This document shows, in pieces, positions 34,332-43,579 of a stretch of DNA of 64,000 nucleotides. The position numbers were made by a program, and so were the translations under genes. The notes under the pieces were generated by a model. It worked only from the letters and a program-made list of their open reading frames with translations, was not told the DNA's origin and did not search any database. The stretch is from the NCBI GenBank assembly GCA_947381965.1, contig CANCXX010000023.1, positions 1 to 64,000 of the forward strand. Reading direction: 5' to 3'. This DNA comes from an uncultured bacterium. Its GTDB lineage: Bacteria; Bacillota; Clostridia; Lachnospirales; Lachnospiraceae. The stretch's first letter is position 1; each line of letters starts with the position of its first letter.

Positions 34332-35183
34332 ATGGAAAATGCAATTGAAATTAAGGGGCTTACCAAATTTTATGGAAAGCACAGAGGAGTAACAGACATT
34401 AATCTGGAAGTGAAAAAGGGAGATATTTTTGGTTTCCTTGGGCCAAACGGGGCTGGAAAGTCTACTACCATACGAAGTATGCTGGGGCTTCTCCGCTATC
34501 AGAAGGGGGAAGTACGGCTGCTGGGGATGGACGCGGTAAAACAGAGGAAGGAGGTGCTTAGACAGATTGGTTACATGCCTTCGGAAGCCATGTTTTATCC
34601 GGGAATGAAAGTAAAGGATGTGATTGCGTTTGCAGCAAAGGCAAGGGATGTGGACTGCGGTAGGGAGGCAGAGAGAATCAGCAGCCTGCTGGAAGTGGAC
34701 GGCGGAAAAAAGATAGAGGAATTGTCTTTGGGAAACCGCAAAAAGGTAAGTATTGTATGCGCCATGCAGCATAAACCGGGGCTTCTTATACTGGATGAAC
34801 CCACCTCCGGCCTTGACCCGCTGATGCAGGAAGCTTTCTTCAAACTGCTATTGGAGTACAATAGTCAGGGAACCACTTGTTTTTTGTCTTCCCATGTGCT
34901 TTCGGAGGTAAAGAGCTACTGTCGGAATGCGGCAATCATCAAGGAAGGCGCTCTTATCAGGGTGGACACAGTAGAAAATCTGTCAAAGTCCAATGTCCGG
35001 CGAATTAAAATTCGGGAGAGAGGGCAGAGAGAAGAGTTTGTCTATACGGGAAGTATGAAAAAATTAATTGGAAAGCTGGCAGACAGGGATCTGGAGGATG
35101 TGCTGATAGAGGAACCGCCGCTGGAAGAAATGTTTATGCACTATTATGAGCAGCCGGAAGGAACAGACAGGAAAAATCGTTAA
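34332..35183 (+). CDS. ABC transporter ATP-binding protein (CcmA/ABC-2 type)
   Basis: 283 residues with Walker A GPNGAGKST, a Q-loop region RQIGYMPSEA, signature LSLGNRKKV, Walker B LLILDEPTSGLD and H-loop LSSHV. The modified signature and C-terminal extension are typical of ABC-2 export systems. It pairs with the permease gene 20 bp downstream. The start at 34332 follows GAGG in the repeat. It is likely controlled by the LytTR-DUF3021 pair encoded just upstream. Confidence 0.94.
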   Translation: MENAIEIKGLTKFYGKHRGVTDINLEVKKGDIFGFLGPNGAGKSTTIRSMLGLLRYQKGEVRLLGMDAVKQRKEVLRQIGYMPSEAMFYPGMKVKDVIAFAAKARDVDCGREAERISSLLEVDGGKKIEELSLGNRKKVSIVCAMQHKPGLLILDEPTSGLDPLMQEAFFKLLLEYNSQGTTCFLSSHVLSEVKSYCRNAAIIKEGALIRVDTVENLSKSNVRRIKIRERGQREEFVYTGSMKKLIGKLADRDLEDVLIEEPPLEEMFMHYYEQPEGTDRKNR

Positions 35184-35203
35184 AGCCAATGAGGAGGAGC
35201 AAG

Positions 35204-36004
35204 ATGACACTTTTAAAACATGAACTGAAAATGAATCTGAAAACTTTGATCATATGGACTTCCTGTGTGGGACTGGTCTGCCTGGGGTGTATTCTGCTTT
35301 TTGGCAGTATAGAGGAATCAATGGAAGAGATGGCAGGAATGTTTTCACAGATGGGGGCATTTTCTGAAGCTCTTGGCATGGACAAAGTAAGTATCAGTAC
35401 ATTGAAGGGATATTATGCCACAGAAATTGCATTAATGTATGCCATTGGCGGAGGGATGTTTGCCGCTATGACCGGAGCCTGTATGGTGGCCAAAGAGGAA
35501 GAAGGTCATACGGCAGAATTTTTAAATACCCTTCCTTTTGGCAGAAATTATATTGTCTGCTCGAAATATGGAGCCATGGCAGTGCTCACAATACTTTATA
35601 ATATACTTTGTATTTTCTGGGTGCTTTTGGGGTTATTGGGCGCTGGGGAGAATGTGTTTTCAAAGGATTTTTTTCTGAAAGAGTTTGTATACTTTCACAG
35701 CGCACAGCTGCTGATGCACCTGGAAGTGGGCAGTGTGTGTTTTCTGATGTCGGCTTTTGGCAGAAAAAAACAGGTGGGAGCAGCGCTGGGCTTGGCCATG
35801 TTTTTATATGGAATGGATCTGATGTGCAGGGTAGTGCCTGATATTGAAAATTTAAAATATGTGACGCCTTATTATTTTTCCAATGGAGCGGATATTTTTG
35901 CACAGGGAAGCGTAAATAAAGGGATGATGGGAATTGGAATACTGGTAATAGCAGTATCGGCGGTTTTGGCAGTTTTTATTTACCGGAACAGGGATTTGTG
36001 GTGA
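35204..36004 (+). CDS. ABC-2 type permease
   Basis: 266 residues with six membrane segments spread over the length (the first at about 16-36, the last at about 240-260), the usual ABC-2 permease layout. ACMVAKEEEGHTAEFLNTLPFGR is the cytoplasmic coupling segment conserved in this family. The ATG at 35204 has GAGGAGG 7 nt before it; an upstream in-frame start at 35189 has no ribosome site. It forms a transporter with the upstream ATPase, substrate unknown. Confidence 0.9.
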   Translation: MTLLKHELKMNLKTLIIWTSCVGLVCLGCILLFGSIEESMEEMAGMFSQMGAFSEALGMDKVSISTLKGYYATEIALMYAIGGGMFAAMTGACMVAKEEEGHTAEFLNTLPFGRNYIVCSKYGAMAVLTILYNILCIFWVLLGLLGAGENVFSKDFFLKEFVYFHSAQLLMHLEVGSVCFLMSAFGRKKQVGAALGLAMFLYGMDLMCRVVPDIENLKYVTPYYFSNGADIFAQGSVNKGMMGIGILVIAVSAVLAVFIYRNRDLW

Positions 36005-36102
36005 ATATTTTTTGTAAAAAAAACCATACTTGTCCTTAAAAATAATTTTGACATTTTTAAACACATTCCATGGGTTTGGGGAAGGTGGGAAAGAGGTATG
36101 GT

Positions 36103-37200
36103 ATGGGGAATAGAAAACTGCCCATAAAAAACAGCGGCGGATATTATGAAATCAGACTGGAAAGCATCGGCGGACTTGGAGCCAATCTGTGCGGCAAGAT
36201 GCTGGGAGAGATGGGGGTCAAATATCTGGATTTCAACAGTGTAAGCTTTTCAAGCTATGGTTCGGAAAAAACAGGGACGCCTGTAAAGGGGTATGTGAGG
36301 TACTGTGATAAGGATAAAGAAATCCGGGTGCATTCTCCAGTGATAAATCCAAATCTCCTTGTGATTTTTCACCAGGCGCTTATGAAAGAGGAAAGCGTCT
36401 GGCGGGGCTGCGATGAAAACACGGAGGTGATTGTGGGGCTGGACGGCGGACAGGAGACGGTAAATCTTCCTGTAAAGGTAAAGAGCTGTTATGTGGTAAA
36501 AGCCCAGCAGATAGCGATGGAAACTCGTTCCAGAATTAACATGGTGATGCTTGGGGCCATGGCAAAGGTGATGGGATTTGCAGAGCTTTGTCATGTAAAC
36601 GGAATTTGTGAAGACACACTGGGAAAAAAATACCCAGATGCGCTTAAAGGAAATCTGGAAGGCATCAGACGGGGGTATGAGGAAGTAAAAAAACAGGAGA
36701 ACATTAATCTGGCCGGTGAGACAAAAGAAAGCATTGAGACGGGAGAGAGAAGCCATGCTTCCCAGTGGGGGTATGTAACGGCGCCTGCAGGTGGTATCAA
36801 TCCAAGGGCAGGGAGTACCGTGGTGGCCGATCTGACACCCTCCCGGCAGGGATATATCCCTCTTTTTATAAAAGAAAGGTGTATTAACTGCGGCATGTGT
36901 GACTCAGCCTGTCCGGATATGGTGTTCCAGTTTGTTAAAGGGGAATATAAGGGCAATGAAATGATGGTCAATAAAGGGCTGGATTATTATCACTGTAAGG
37001 GCTGCCTGCGGTGTGTGGAGGTATGCCCGGTCAATGCCCTGGTAAGGGGGTTAGAAGCGGAGCATAAGGAGAAGGAATATTTTCTTCCCAATAAGGACAT
37101 GATACGTATGCCGGATTACTATGTGAAGGCAGGCGCTGATGGGTATATTACTTCGGAATCCTATCTGACGGAAAAAAGAATGGAAGGCGGGGAAGTTTAA
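36103..37200 (+). CDS. 2-oxoacid:ferredoxin oxidoreductase, fused gamma-delta subunits
   Basis: 365 residues. Residues ~10-185 are the gamma domain (LESIGGLGANLCGKMLGEMG, then SYGSEKTGTPVKGYVRY), which binds the CoA and cofactor partner. Residues ~255-345 are a delta-type ferredoxin domain with CINCGMCDSACPDMVF and CKGCLRCVEVCPVNAL, enough for two [4Fe-4S] clusters. It is one half of an enzyme that oxidatively decarboxylates a 2-oxoacid to an acyl-CoA and reduces ferredoxin. The start at 36103 follows AAGAGG; in-frame readings from 36070 lack a ribosome site. Its TAA overlaps the next start. Confidence 0.9.
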   Translation: MGNRKLPIKNSGGYYEIRLESIGGLGANLCGKMLGEMGVKYLDFNSVSFSSYGSEKTGTPVKGYVRYCDKDKEIRVHSPVINPNLLVIFHQALMKEESVWRGCDENTEVIVGLDGGQETVNLPVKVKSCYVVKAQQIAMETRSRINMVMLGAMAKVMGFAELCHVNGICEDTLGKKYPDALKGNLEGIRRGYEEVKKQENINLAGETKESIETGERSHASQWGYVTAPAGGINPRAGSTVVADLTPSRQGYIPLFIKERCINCGMCDSACPDMVFQFVKGEYKGNEMMVNKGLDYYHCKGCLRCVEVCPVNALVRGLEAEHKEKEYFLPNKDMIRMPDYYVKAGADGYITSESYLTEKRMEGGEV

Positions 37201-39422
37201 TGGAAAAGCAGGTAATGGAATATGCAGGCGGAAATGAAATGGCGGCAATCGCCATTAAGCAGATTGGCTATGACCTGATGGGATATTATCCAATTACGCC
37301 CTCCACCCAGATTGCAGAAGGGCTGGATACTATGAAGGCCAATGGGGAAACGGATCTTATCATGATTGCGGCAGAAGGCGAGCACAGCGCGGCAGGGATT
37401 TGTTATGGAGCGGCAGTGGGCGGAGGCAGGGTAATCAATGCCACCAGTGCAAACGGTTTATTGTATGCGATAGAACAATTCCCGGTACAATCAGGAACCA
37501 GATACCCAATGGTTATGAATGTGGCATGCCGGACAATCTCCGGTCCGCTTTCTATCAAAGGCGATCACAGCGATATTATGTTTATGCTAAATGCCGGGTG
37601 GCCGATTTTATTTGCCCATCAGGTACAGGAAGTATACGACTTTAATATTATTGCCCTAAAACTTGCTGAGGCAGTGCGTCTTCCGGTAATTGTGGCATAC
37701 GACGGCTTTTTTACCAGCCACCAGAAACGGAAATGTCTGCGGTTCGAAGATAAGATGACTGTGCGGGATTTTCTGGGGCCGAAAAAGGAGGAATATCCTT
37801 TTCTGGACTTAAAAAACCCCATTACGGTAGGATCTTATATGAATGAACCTGATTTGATTAATAACAGATACCAGCTGCATCTCGCCATGAAGGAAGCAGG
37901 CAGGCGTCTTAAGGAGCTTTTTGCAGAATATGAAGCTTTGTCAGGGAGAGGCTATGAGAAAGTGGAAGGATACCGTTATGAAGATGCGGAAACAATTCTG
38001 CTTGTGCTTGGTTCTTCCTATGATACGGCCCTTGATGCGGTTGACCAGATGAGAAAAGAAGGAAAAAAAGTAGGAGCAGTTACGCTTCATGTACTTCGTC
38101 CTTTTCCGGCAAAAGAGGTATATACATTCTGTAAAAATGCCGCTCATATTCTGGTAGCTGACAGACAGGACAGCTATGGGGCGGGAGGCGGAAATCTGTC
38201 AATAGAAGTGCGTTCCGCTTTGCAGAAATATGGAAGCCGCACACCGGTAAAAAGTCTGATTTATGGCTTGGGAGGCAAGGATTTTTTTGTGGAAGATGCC
38301 ATAAAAATGCTGGAATGGGCAGGAAATGCCAAAACACCTGACTTTGCTTACTATGGCGTAACTAAAGGAGATTGGGAAGAGACGGATGCGCCATTCTTCG
38401 CGCCTTTGACAGCAGAAAAAACAAAGCTGGGGGCCACCCAGGTAAAAGAAGAGGAGGGGAAAGTACAGGTTCTTGGAGGCAGTTTAAATGCCACTGCCGC
38501 TATTCCCAAACGGCTGGCGCCGGGACATGGGGCCTGTCCGGGCTGTGGGATACCAGTGAATATCAATCTGCTTTTGCGTGCTATAGAGGACCCGGTGGTA
38601 CTGCTTTTCCAGACCGGATGCGGAATGATTGTGACAACCGCTTATCCCAGAACCAGTTTTAAGGTACCTTATCTTCACAACCTTTTCCAAAATGGCGCCG
38701 CCACCTTAAGCGGCCTTGCGGAAATCTGTTACAGGAAGCAGAAAAAGGGTGAGATTCCTCCCGGCGATATCATTTTTATTATGGTAAGCGGGGACGGCGG
38801 CATGGACATTGGCATGGGCTCGGCCCTTGGAACGGCGCTTCGGGGCCACCGTCTGATTTTGTTTGAATATGATAACGGCGGCTATATGAATACCGGATAC
38901 CAATTGTCCTATTCCACCCCCAAAGGTGCAAGAAGTTCAACCTCCCATGTGGGAAGACAGCAGTACGGAAAGACCTTTTTCCACAAGGATATGCCCCAGA
39001 TTATGGCGGCAACAGGGATTCCGTATGTGGCAACCATGGCGGAATCAAACCCTACGGATTTTATAAAAAAGGCGGCAAAGGCAGCCTACTATGCCAAAAC
39101 AACAGGAACCGCTTATGTAAAAGCGCTGTCCGCCTGTCCTTTAAACTGGAATGATAAGCCTGCCACAGAACGGAAGGTAATAGAGACAGCTGTGAACTGC
39201 TGCTATTTTCCTCTTTATGAGGTGGAGAAAGGAAAAACCACTTTAAACTACGACCCGGAAAAAATGGGAAGAAAAGTGCCGGTGCTTGACTGGCTTTCCA
39301 TGATGGGAAGAACAAAGCATCTGCAAAAAGAAACTTATGCGGAAGTGGTGGAGGATATGCAAAAGGAAGTGGACAGAAGATTTGCGAGACTAAAAGCAAG
39401 AGCGGAAAACCCAATATTATAG
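37200..39422 (+). CDS. 2-oxoacid:ferredoxin oxidoreductase, fused alpha-beta subunits
   Basis: 740 residues. Residues ~1-395 are the alpha domain (GGNEMAAIAIKQIGYDLMGYYPITPSTQ opens it). Residues ~430-740 are the beta domain with ACPGCGIPVN (cluster ligands), GCGM and the thiamine-diphosphate motif SGDGGMDIG followed by YDNGGYMNTGYQ. With the upstream gene it makes a two-polypeptide complete enzyme. The proportions resemble branched-chain (2-oxoisovalerate) oxidoreductases, which would link valine, leucine or isoleucine breakdown to ferredoxin, but pyruvate or another 2-oxoacid cannot be excluded. It starts within the TAATGG overlap. Confidence 0.92.
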   Translation: MEKQVMEYAGGNEMAAIAIKQIGYDLMGYYPITPSTQIAEGLDTMKANGETDLIMIAAEGEHSAAGICYGAAVGGGRVINATSANGLLYAIEQFPVQSGTRYPMVMNVACRTISGPLSIKGDHSDIMFMLNAGWPILFAHQVQEVYDFNIIALKLAEAVRLPVIVAYDGFFTSHQKRKCLRFEDKMTVRDFLGPKKEEYPFLDLKNPITVGSYMNEPDLINNRYQLHLAMKEAGRRLKELFAEYEALSGRGYEKVEGYRYEDAETILLVLGSSYDTALDAVDQMRKEGKKVGAVTLHVLRPFPAKEVYTFCKNAAHILVADRQDSYGAGGGNLSIEVRSALQKYGSRTPVKSLIYGLGGKDFFVEDAIKMLEWAGNAKTPDFAYYGVTKGDWEETDAPFFAPLTAEKTKLGATQVKEEEGKVQVLGGSLNATAAIPKRLAPGHGACPGCGIPVNINLLLRAIEDPVVLLFQTGCGMIVTTAYPRTSFKVPYLHNLFQNGAATLSGLAEICYRKQKKGEIPPGDIIFIMVSGDGGMDIGMGSALGTALRGHRLILFEYDNGGYMNTGYQLSYSTPKGARSSTSHVGRQQYGKTFFHKDMPQIMAATGIPYVATMAESNPTDFIKKAAKAAYYAKTTGTAYVKALSACPLNWNDKPATERKVIETAVNCCYFPLYEVEKGKTTLNYDPEKMGRKVPVLDWLSMMGRTKHLQKETYAEVVEDMQKEVDRRFARLKARAENPIL

Positions 39423-39445
39423 CTTTAGAAGGCTGCCGGTACTTG

Positions 39446-39572
39446 AAGGGACGGAAGCGGAACTAAAATAGAAACAGCAATGGACCGATCAGTGCCCAGA
39501 GAAAAACTGAAAACGAAAAGGGCAGTTTTTCTCTGAGGAAGCAGGCACGGGGAAGATTGGGGAACTGGAATA
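39446..39572 (+). repeat. Family 3 modular repeat, single unit before desulfoferrodoxin
   Basis: The A-like modules are diverged here (ACGGAAGCGGAACT at the left, GAAGATTGGGGAACTGGAA at the right). The second hairpin is nearly perfect: CAGAGAAAAACTG and CAGTTTTTCTCTG arms inside a GTGCC/GGCAC closing stem. The element ends in TAGGAGG, the ribosome site of the next gene. Confidence 0.85.
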
Positions 39573-39582
39573 GGAGGTAAAA

Positions 39583-39966
39583 ATGGAAACAATTTTTTTG
39601 AAAAACAGTGAACAAATTTTATATTTGGTTTCAGGCAAAAAGGATAACTTAAAAGGGTGCCTGAAGGAAGGTTTTAGTATGATGACCAGTAACACTTCTG
39701 AAGGTGCAGGAGAAAAGCATATTCCTGTGGTGGAAAAAAGTGGAAATAAAGTTACGGTAAAGGTAGGCAGCATTTTTCATCCAATGACACAGGAACACAG
39801 CATTACGTGGATCTTTTTGGAGACGAAAAGGGGCGGGCAGTTTGCAAGACTGGACGCAGACGGACAGCCTGTGGCAGAATTTGTGTTATCAGATGGTGAG
39901 GAAGCTGTGGCCGCTTACGCATATTGTAATCTGCACGGATTCTGGAAAACCAGTATTTCATCTTAA
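39583..39966 (+). CDS. Desulfoferrodoxin / superoxide reductase (SOR domain)
   Basis: 127 residues. The mononuclear iron site is intact: His in EKHIPV, FHPM and QEHSITW, and Cys with His in YCNLHGFW. The small rubredoxin-like N-terminal cluster of classical desulfoferrodoxin is absent (no CxxC near the N-terminus), so it is a one-iron superoxide reductase of the neelaredoxin/class III type. It reduces superoxide to hydrogen peroxide without making oxygen, useful to an anaerobe. A PerR-like repressor gene lies convergent downstream. Confidence 0.88.
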   Translation: METIFLKNSEQILYLVSGKKDNLKGCLKEGFSMMTSNTSEGAGEKHIPVVEKSGNKVTVKVGSIFHPMTQEHSITWIFLETKRGGQFARLDADGQPVAEFVLSDGEEAVAAYAYCNLHGFWKTSISS

Positions 39967-40055
39967 ACAGGGAATATACAGATAAAAACAATGATTTTAA
40001 GTGTATAATTTAACTTTATATGAGAAAGATCAATCTCTTTCTGATTAAACAGATC

Positions 40056-40086
40056 ATGCAGCATTTTCACAGTGAAAATGCTGCAT
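40056..40086. terminator. Bidirectional hairpin terminator between sor and perR-like genes
   Basis: A perfect 15-bp inverted repeat: ATGCAGCATTTTCAC and its complement around one base. It lies ~90 nt past both convergent genes. The T-tract is short, but the stem is stable. Confidence 0.65.
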
Positions 40087-40174
40087 TGATTATTTTCATG
40101 TGTAAACTGCTGCCAATTCGGTCTTGAAGGTTTCTCCTTCGTATAATTTCGGTTACTATGCAACCGTATAAGCG

Positions 40175-40558
40175 TCATTTTTTCTGGCAATCCGGGCAGA
40201 TACCTTTAAACAAAATATCGTAATCCAAGAAACAAAAACCCTGCGTATCCTTTACTTTGTCTATTAAATCAGAAACAACTTCCATATCCACATCAAAGGC
40301 CCGGTCACATTTACAGCAATGTATGTGATAGTGGGGAGTACAAATGTGATCAAAACGGTCAGGACCTTCAGGAACTTCTATTTTTCTGATTTTTCCTTCT
40401 TCAGCAAGGCAATTCAGGTTGCGATAGACGGTTCCTTTGCTGATATGTGGATGCGAGGCCTGAACCAGTTTATATACTTCATCGGCTGTCGGATGATTAT
40501 GAAGGCTGATCACGGCATTTAATATCAGTTCTTTCTGAATTGTTGTTCTTCGAATCAT
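40175..40558 (-). CDS. Fur-family repressor, PerR-like
   Basis: 127 residues: an N-terminal winged helix (HPTADEVYKLVQASHPHISKGTVYRNLNCL), the metal-binding DHICTPHYHIHC hinge, and two structural zinc CxxC pairs (CCKCDRAF and CPDCQKK). The size and layout match PerR more than Fur, and the superoxide reductase gene beside it supports a peroxide-response role. Binding-site assignment (Fe or Mn versus Zn) cannot be proven from sequence alone. Its upstream region shares a 21-bp sequence with the upstream region of the neighbouring chemoreceptor gene. Confidence 0.82.
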   Translation of the reverse strand: MIRRTTIQKELILNAVISLHNHPTADEVYKLVQASHPHISKGTVYRNLNCLAEEGKIRKIEVPEGPDRFDHICTPHYHIHCCKCDRAFDVDMEVVSDLIDKVKDTQGFCFLDYDILFKGICPDCQKK

Positions 40559-40560
40559 GG

Positions 40561-40581
40561 GAAACTCCTTATTAATAATTA
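40561..40581. promoter_or_regulatory. Candidate PerR operator upstream of the perR-like gene
   Basis: Contains the palindrome TTATTAATAA, directly upstream of the repressor start and overlapping its AAGGAG ribosome site. The same 21 bp occur at 42106-42126 before the chemoreceptor gene. The match to the Bacillus Per box is only partial. Confidence 0.5.
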
Positions 40582-40619
40582 CTCTTATTAAAGATTTCGT
40601 ATCAACTATATGTTAGCTG

Positions 40620-42068
40620 TCAATTATAACATTCAGGTTCAAAAATCCGAATTCGCTCGTCGGTCAGGGAATCAATAATCTGAATTAGTTTTTGAAAATC
40701 ACAAATCAAATCCTTTGAGCAATTTTCCGCTTTATCATAAATCTGTTGCAATTCGTCCAGGCGCCCGGAGCGGATAGCGGCAATCATTTGTGTGCCATAG
40801 GAATGAAACGTTTTATGTTTCTCGTCAAGACCATTCCATATATCTACGACCTCTACGTTTACGGGCTTAAAGGCATAATAGAAGTGGCCAAGACCGCACT
40901 TTGTATAATCCGTCTGTAATGGCTTTAGTTTGCCGGTTTGCGCAATATTTTTTAAAGTGTTCAGCCAGTTCTGATGTGCATCGACAGCGCTTTTTAAACA
41001 ATTTAATATAACTTGATTGTCTAACATATAAAAAGCATCATGTGCCATATCTCCCATAATTTTTGTGGATTCGTCCAAATGTTTTTCAATTGTCTTGGAT
41101 GGCTCTACAAGCTCAGCAATAGAATGGCTGGAAACTGCCAGAGAAGCAGTAGTTTGCTTCAGACTTCTGCACTGCTCGTTTACATACTGCATCTGATTGT
41201 CCAGTTCATTCATAGAACTGCTGATTTCTTGGCTGACGGCAGCCAGAGAAGAAACGGAATCAGTAATGTGTTCCATGCCGATGCGGTTGTTTCCTGTAAT
41301 TTTCCATACATTTTGAATATTGCCATTGATATGCTCCAATTCAGTAACGGTTATATCAACACTACCGGAGCTTTTTCTGGAAGCCTCCTGAATTTTTGCT
41401 ATGAAAGTTCCCATAGTTCCTGTCAAAGATTTTGTCTCATCTGCAAGCTGGCGGATTTCCTCTGCAACAACCGCGAATCCTTTTCCGGCTTCTCCGGCAC
41501 GAGCGGCTTCTATGGAAGCATTTAGCGCCAGCAGGTTGGTTTGTGAGGAAATAGAGTTGATTGCCGTAATGATTTCGTTCATATGCTGAATCAAATCAAG
41601 CAGATTATAAATTTCAGACTTCATTGCGTTTGCAGTGGAAATAGCAGAAGCGGACAGCCCTGAAACTGAAGTAAGCTCTTTTTCACAATTATTTATATCT
41701 TCCATTATTTTTGCGGATTCGCTGGAAACCCCAATAATCGTGGAGGTCAGGTTTTCATGTGCTTTTGATACATCGGAGGCAATATTTACTGTAGATTGTG
41801 CAGACTCGTTGATATGATTTACCGAATCCGAAATCGAAGTATTGATTTGTTCTACAATAGCCACATTCGTTTCTAATGTCAGATCCATAGCGCTCATGTG
41901 AATTACAGCATCCATTGTCTTTGTTACAGCCTGCTCAAATGCCTCTCTTCCGGTCAGCAGACGCCGATGAATGTTATTTAGTTCTCCATTTGCCGGTATG
42001 TATTGCATATCAATTAGTTTGGAAATAGATTCGACAGCAGAGTTGAAAGATTTTTTTCTTATTTTCAC
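40620..42068 (-). CDS. Soluble methyl-accepting chemoreceptor with C-terminal CZB domain
   Basis: 482 residues without membrane segments, so cytosolic. Residues ~150-215 carry the receptor hairpin tip ([21 protein letters not shown]). The C-terminal ~120 residues form a CZB domain: [19 protein letters not shown] and HKTFHSYG give the His, Cys, His and His zinc ligands. CZB receptors sense zinc availability or oxidants such as hypochlorite. The start is a GTG with GGAGGAAA before it. The operator-like sequence shared with the perR-like gene suggests co-regulation under oxidative stress. Confidence 0.88.
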   Translation of the reverse strand: MKIRKKSFNSAVESISKLIDMQYIPANGELNNIHRRLLTGREAFEQAVTKTMDAVIHMSAMDLTLETNVAIVEQINTSISDSVNHINESAQSTVNIASDVSKAHENLTSTIIGVSSESAKIMEDINNCEKELTSVSGLSASAISTANAMKSEIYNLLDLIQHMNEIITAINSISSQTNLLALNASIEAARAGEAGKGFAVVAEEIRQLADETKSLTGTMGTFIAKIQEASRKSSGSVDITVTELEHINGNIQNVWKITGNNRIGMEHITDSVSSLAAVSQEISSSMNELDNQMQYVNEQCRSLKQTTASLAVSSHSIAELVEPSKTIEKHLDESTKIMGDMAHDAFYMLDNQVILNCLKSAVDAHQNWLNTLKNIAQTGKLKPLQTDYTKCGLGHFYYAFKPVNVEVVDIWNGLDEKHKTFHSYGTQMIAAIRSGRLDELQQIYDKAENCSKDLICDFQKLIQIIDSLTDERIRIFEPECYN

Positions 42069-42105
42069 AATATTTCCTCCTGAATTGTCACTTTGCCAAT
42101 GATGA

Positions 42106-42126
42106 GAAACTCCTTATTAATAATTA
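42106..42126. promoter_or_regulatory. Second copy of the PerR-like operator, before the chemoreceptor gene
   Basis: Identical over 21 bp to 40561-40581, including TTATTAATAA and the AAGGAG-like core, but the chemoreceptor uses a different ribosome site (AGGAGG) further on. This implies duplication of a regulatory segment rather than chance. Confidence 0.5.
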
Positions 42127-42317
42127 ATACTAAAAGAGATTATATATTATTATATGGCGGATGTCAATTTGAACGTGGGAAATGGATTTTGCCGGGTATT
42201 CCGTAAAAAATGATTCAGCTGAAAAGGGAGACGGAAACGGAGGAGAAATACAGCTTGCCCTGCAATGACAGAGGGTGATATAATATTTTCAATTTCCTGG
42301 GGATACTGTGAAAAGCA

Positions 42318-42373
42318 AACCTTTCAAAGACACAAACGTATTATTAGTGCGGTATCGCAGGGGTATAAAAATA
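42318..42373 (+). repeat. Degenerate family 4 leader
   Basis: Keeps the core ATTATTAGTGCGGTATCGCA and GGGGTATAAAAATAG, but lacks hairpin 2 and has lost the start codon position (ATG replaced by ATA). The HIT gene downstream uses its own ribosome site, 25 nt further on. The stretch 42127-42317 has nothing else recognisable. Confidence 0.6.
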
Positions 42374-42397
42374 GAAATTCAGAGGTGAAAGAAAACG

Positions 42398-42850
42398 ATG
42401 TGTAAATGCCTGGTCTGTGAAAGAATCAGCCTGATAAAGAATAATAAGAATCCTTACTTTGTAAGGGAACTTAAAACAGGGTATGTAGTGATAGGGGATC
42501 ATCAGCGTATTAAAGGATATACTTTGTTCTTATGTAAGGAATGCCAGTCGGAACTGCATTTTTTGACACCCTCTTTCAGAGATGAATTTCTTCATGAAAT
42601 GTCTGTTGTTGCTGAAGCGGTCTATAATGCTTTTGGACCGGAAAAACTTAATTATGAATTGCTGGGTGTAGGGGCGGGGGTACATATGCACTGGCACATT
42701 TTCCCAAGGAGGACAAATGACACTCCAACCAGCGGCCCTGTGTGGCAGCTGGGAAAAGAGCTTACGGATGATAAATATCTTCCCGGTGTGATAGAGCTGT
42801 CAGACTTGAAGGAAAAACTGAATATAGAATTAAAGAAATTGTTGGAGTAA
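42398..42850 (+). CDS. HIT-family protein
   Basis: 150 residues. HMHWHIFPRR is the histidine-triad catalytic motif; two CxxC pairs (CKCLVCERI and LCKECQS) suggest a structural zinc site. HIT proteins hydrolyse or transfer nucleotides, e.g. diadenosine polyphosphates or AMP-linked amides. It is preceded by a GAGGTG ribosome site. Its cellular substrate is not known. Confidence 0.88.
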   Translation: MCKCLVCERISLIKNNKNPYFVRELKTGYVVIGDHQRIKGYTLFLCKECQSELHFLTPSFRDEFLHEMSVVAEAVYNAFGPEKLNYELLGVGAGVHMHWHIFPRRTNDTPTSGPVWQLGKELTDDKYLPGVIELSDLKEKLNIELKKLLE

Positions 42851-42906
42851 GCTTTGTATGGCAGGCAGGGGAGTTCCCCTGCTTAAACTTGCCATAAGTA
42901 CAAATG

Positions 42907-43218
42907 TCAGACTCCCTGACCAATGCCGGAAGCTATTTTTATTCCGGCTGACAGCATTCTTTCCATTTCTGTCCGGGCGTCTGTTTTTTGAGAACTGTTT
43001 TTGGGATTTTCGGGTTTGGAATGGTCATCTTTTGCATTGGGCTCATCCCCGTTTGCCTCAGCCTTTTTATGTTCTTTCATAAAAGTTTCCATACATTGGT
43101 CATTTACCATGACGTGCATTTGATAAATCCCTTTTTTAATTCTTTCTTCTTCTTTTTTTCTTTTTTCAACTTTGCCAAGCTGTTGCTGTTTAAACTCATT
43201 TAAATCACCTATCAGCAT
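42907..43218 (-). CDS. Small charged protein of unknown function
   Basis: 103 residues, very Lys/Glu-rich with no membrane segment (MLIGDLNEFKQQQLGKVEKR at the N-terminus, Ser/Lys/Pro-rich middle). The start has GGAGGTTAAAAATG, a strong ribosome site, which is the best evidence that it is real. No family recognised. Confidence 0.6.
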   Translation of the reverse strand: MLIGDLNEFKQQQLGKVEKRKKEEERIKKGIYQMHVMVNDQCMETFMKEHKKAEANGDEPNAKDDHSKPENPKNSSQKTDARTEMERMLSAGIKIASGIGQGV

Positions 43219-43579
43219 TTTTAACCTCCTGATTAAATAGGGATCTGTCCTGTCAGTGCGATTGCTGTCAGAGACTTTTCCGGTTGTAAAGGACGTGTGT
43301 TTATCTGAGTTAATTATCGGATAAAATCAAGAATGATAAAGGTTTATTGTATGAAACGCTGTCTTATTGATATGAAATTTGTGTGGGAAAGTTTGCCTGT
43401 GCTGATAATTGTAAAATAGGTCCACAGTAGTCATTGAAAATGGATTTCTTTGTATATGTGGATTCCCAATAGATTTTATACTTTATCCATGGTAATATAA
43501 GATTGAAAAATATACCGGATGGAGCACTGGAGCGTGTTTGCAGAGGTTGAAGCAGAACAAAAAGAATTAGGAGAAAAAC
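43219..43579. other. Intergenic region with repeat fragments
   Basis: Mostly featureless AT-rich DNA. Around 43518-43540 sit GGATGGAGCACT and GGAGCGTGTTTG, resembling the ends of repeat families 5 and 2. A TAATATAAG near 43494 could be a -10 for the GH43 gene. AGGAGAAAA ends the region as the ribosome site. Confidence 0.4.
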
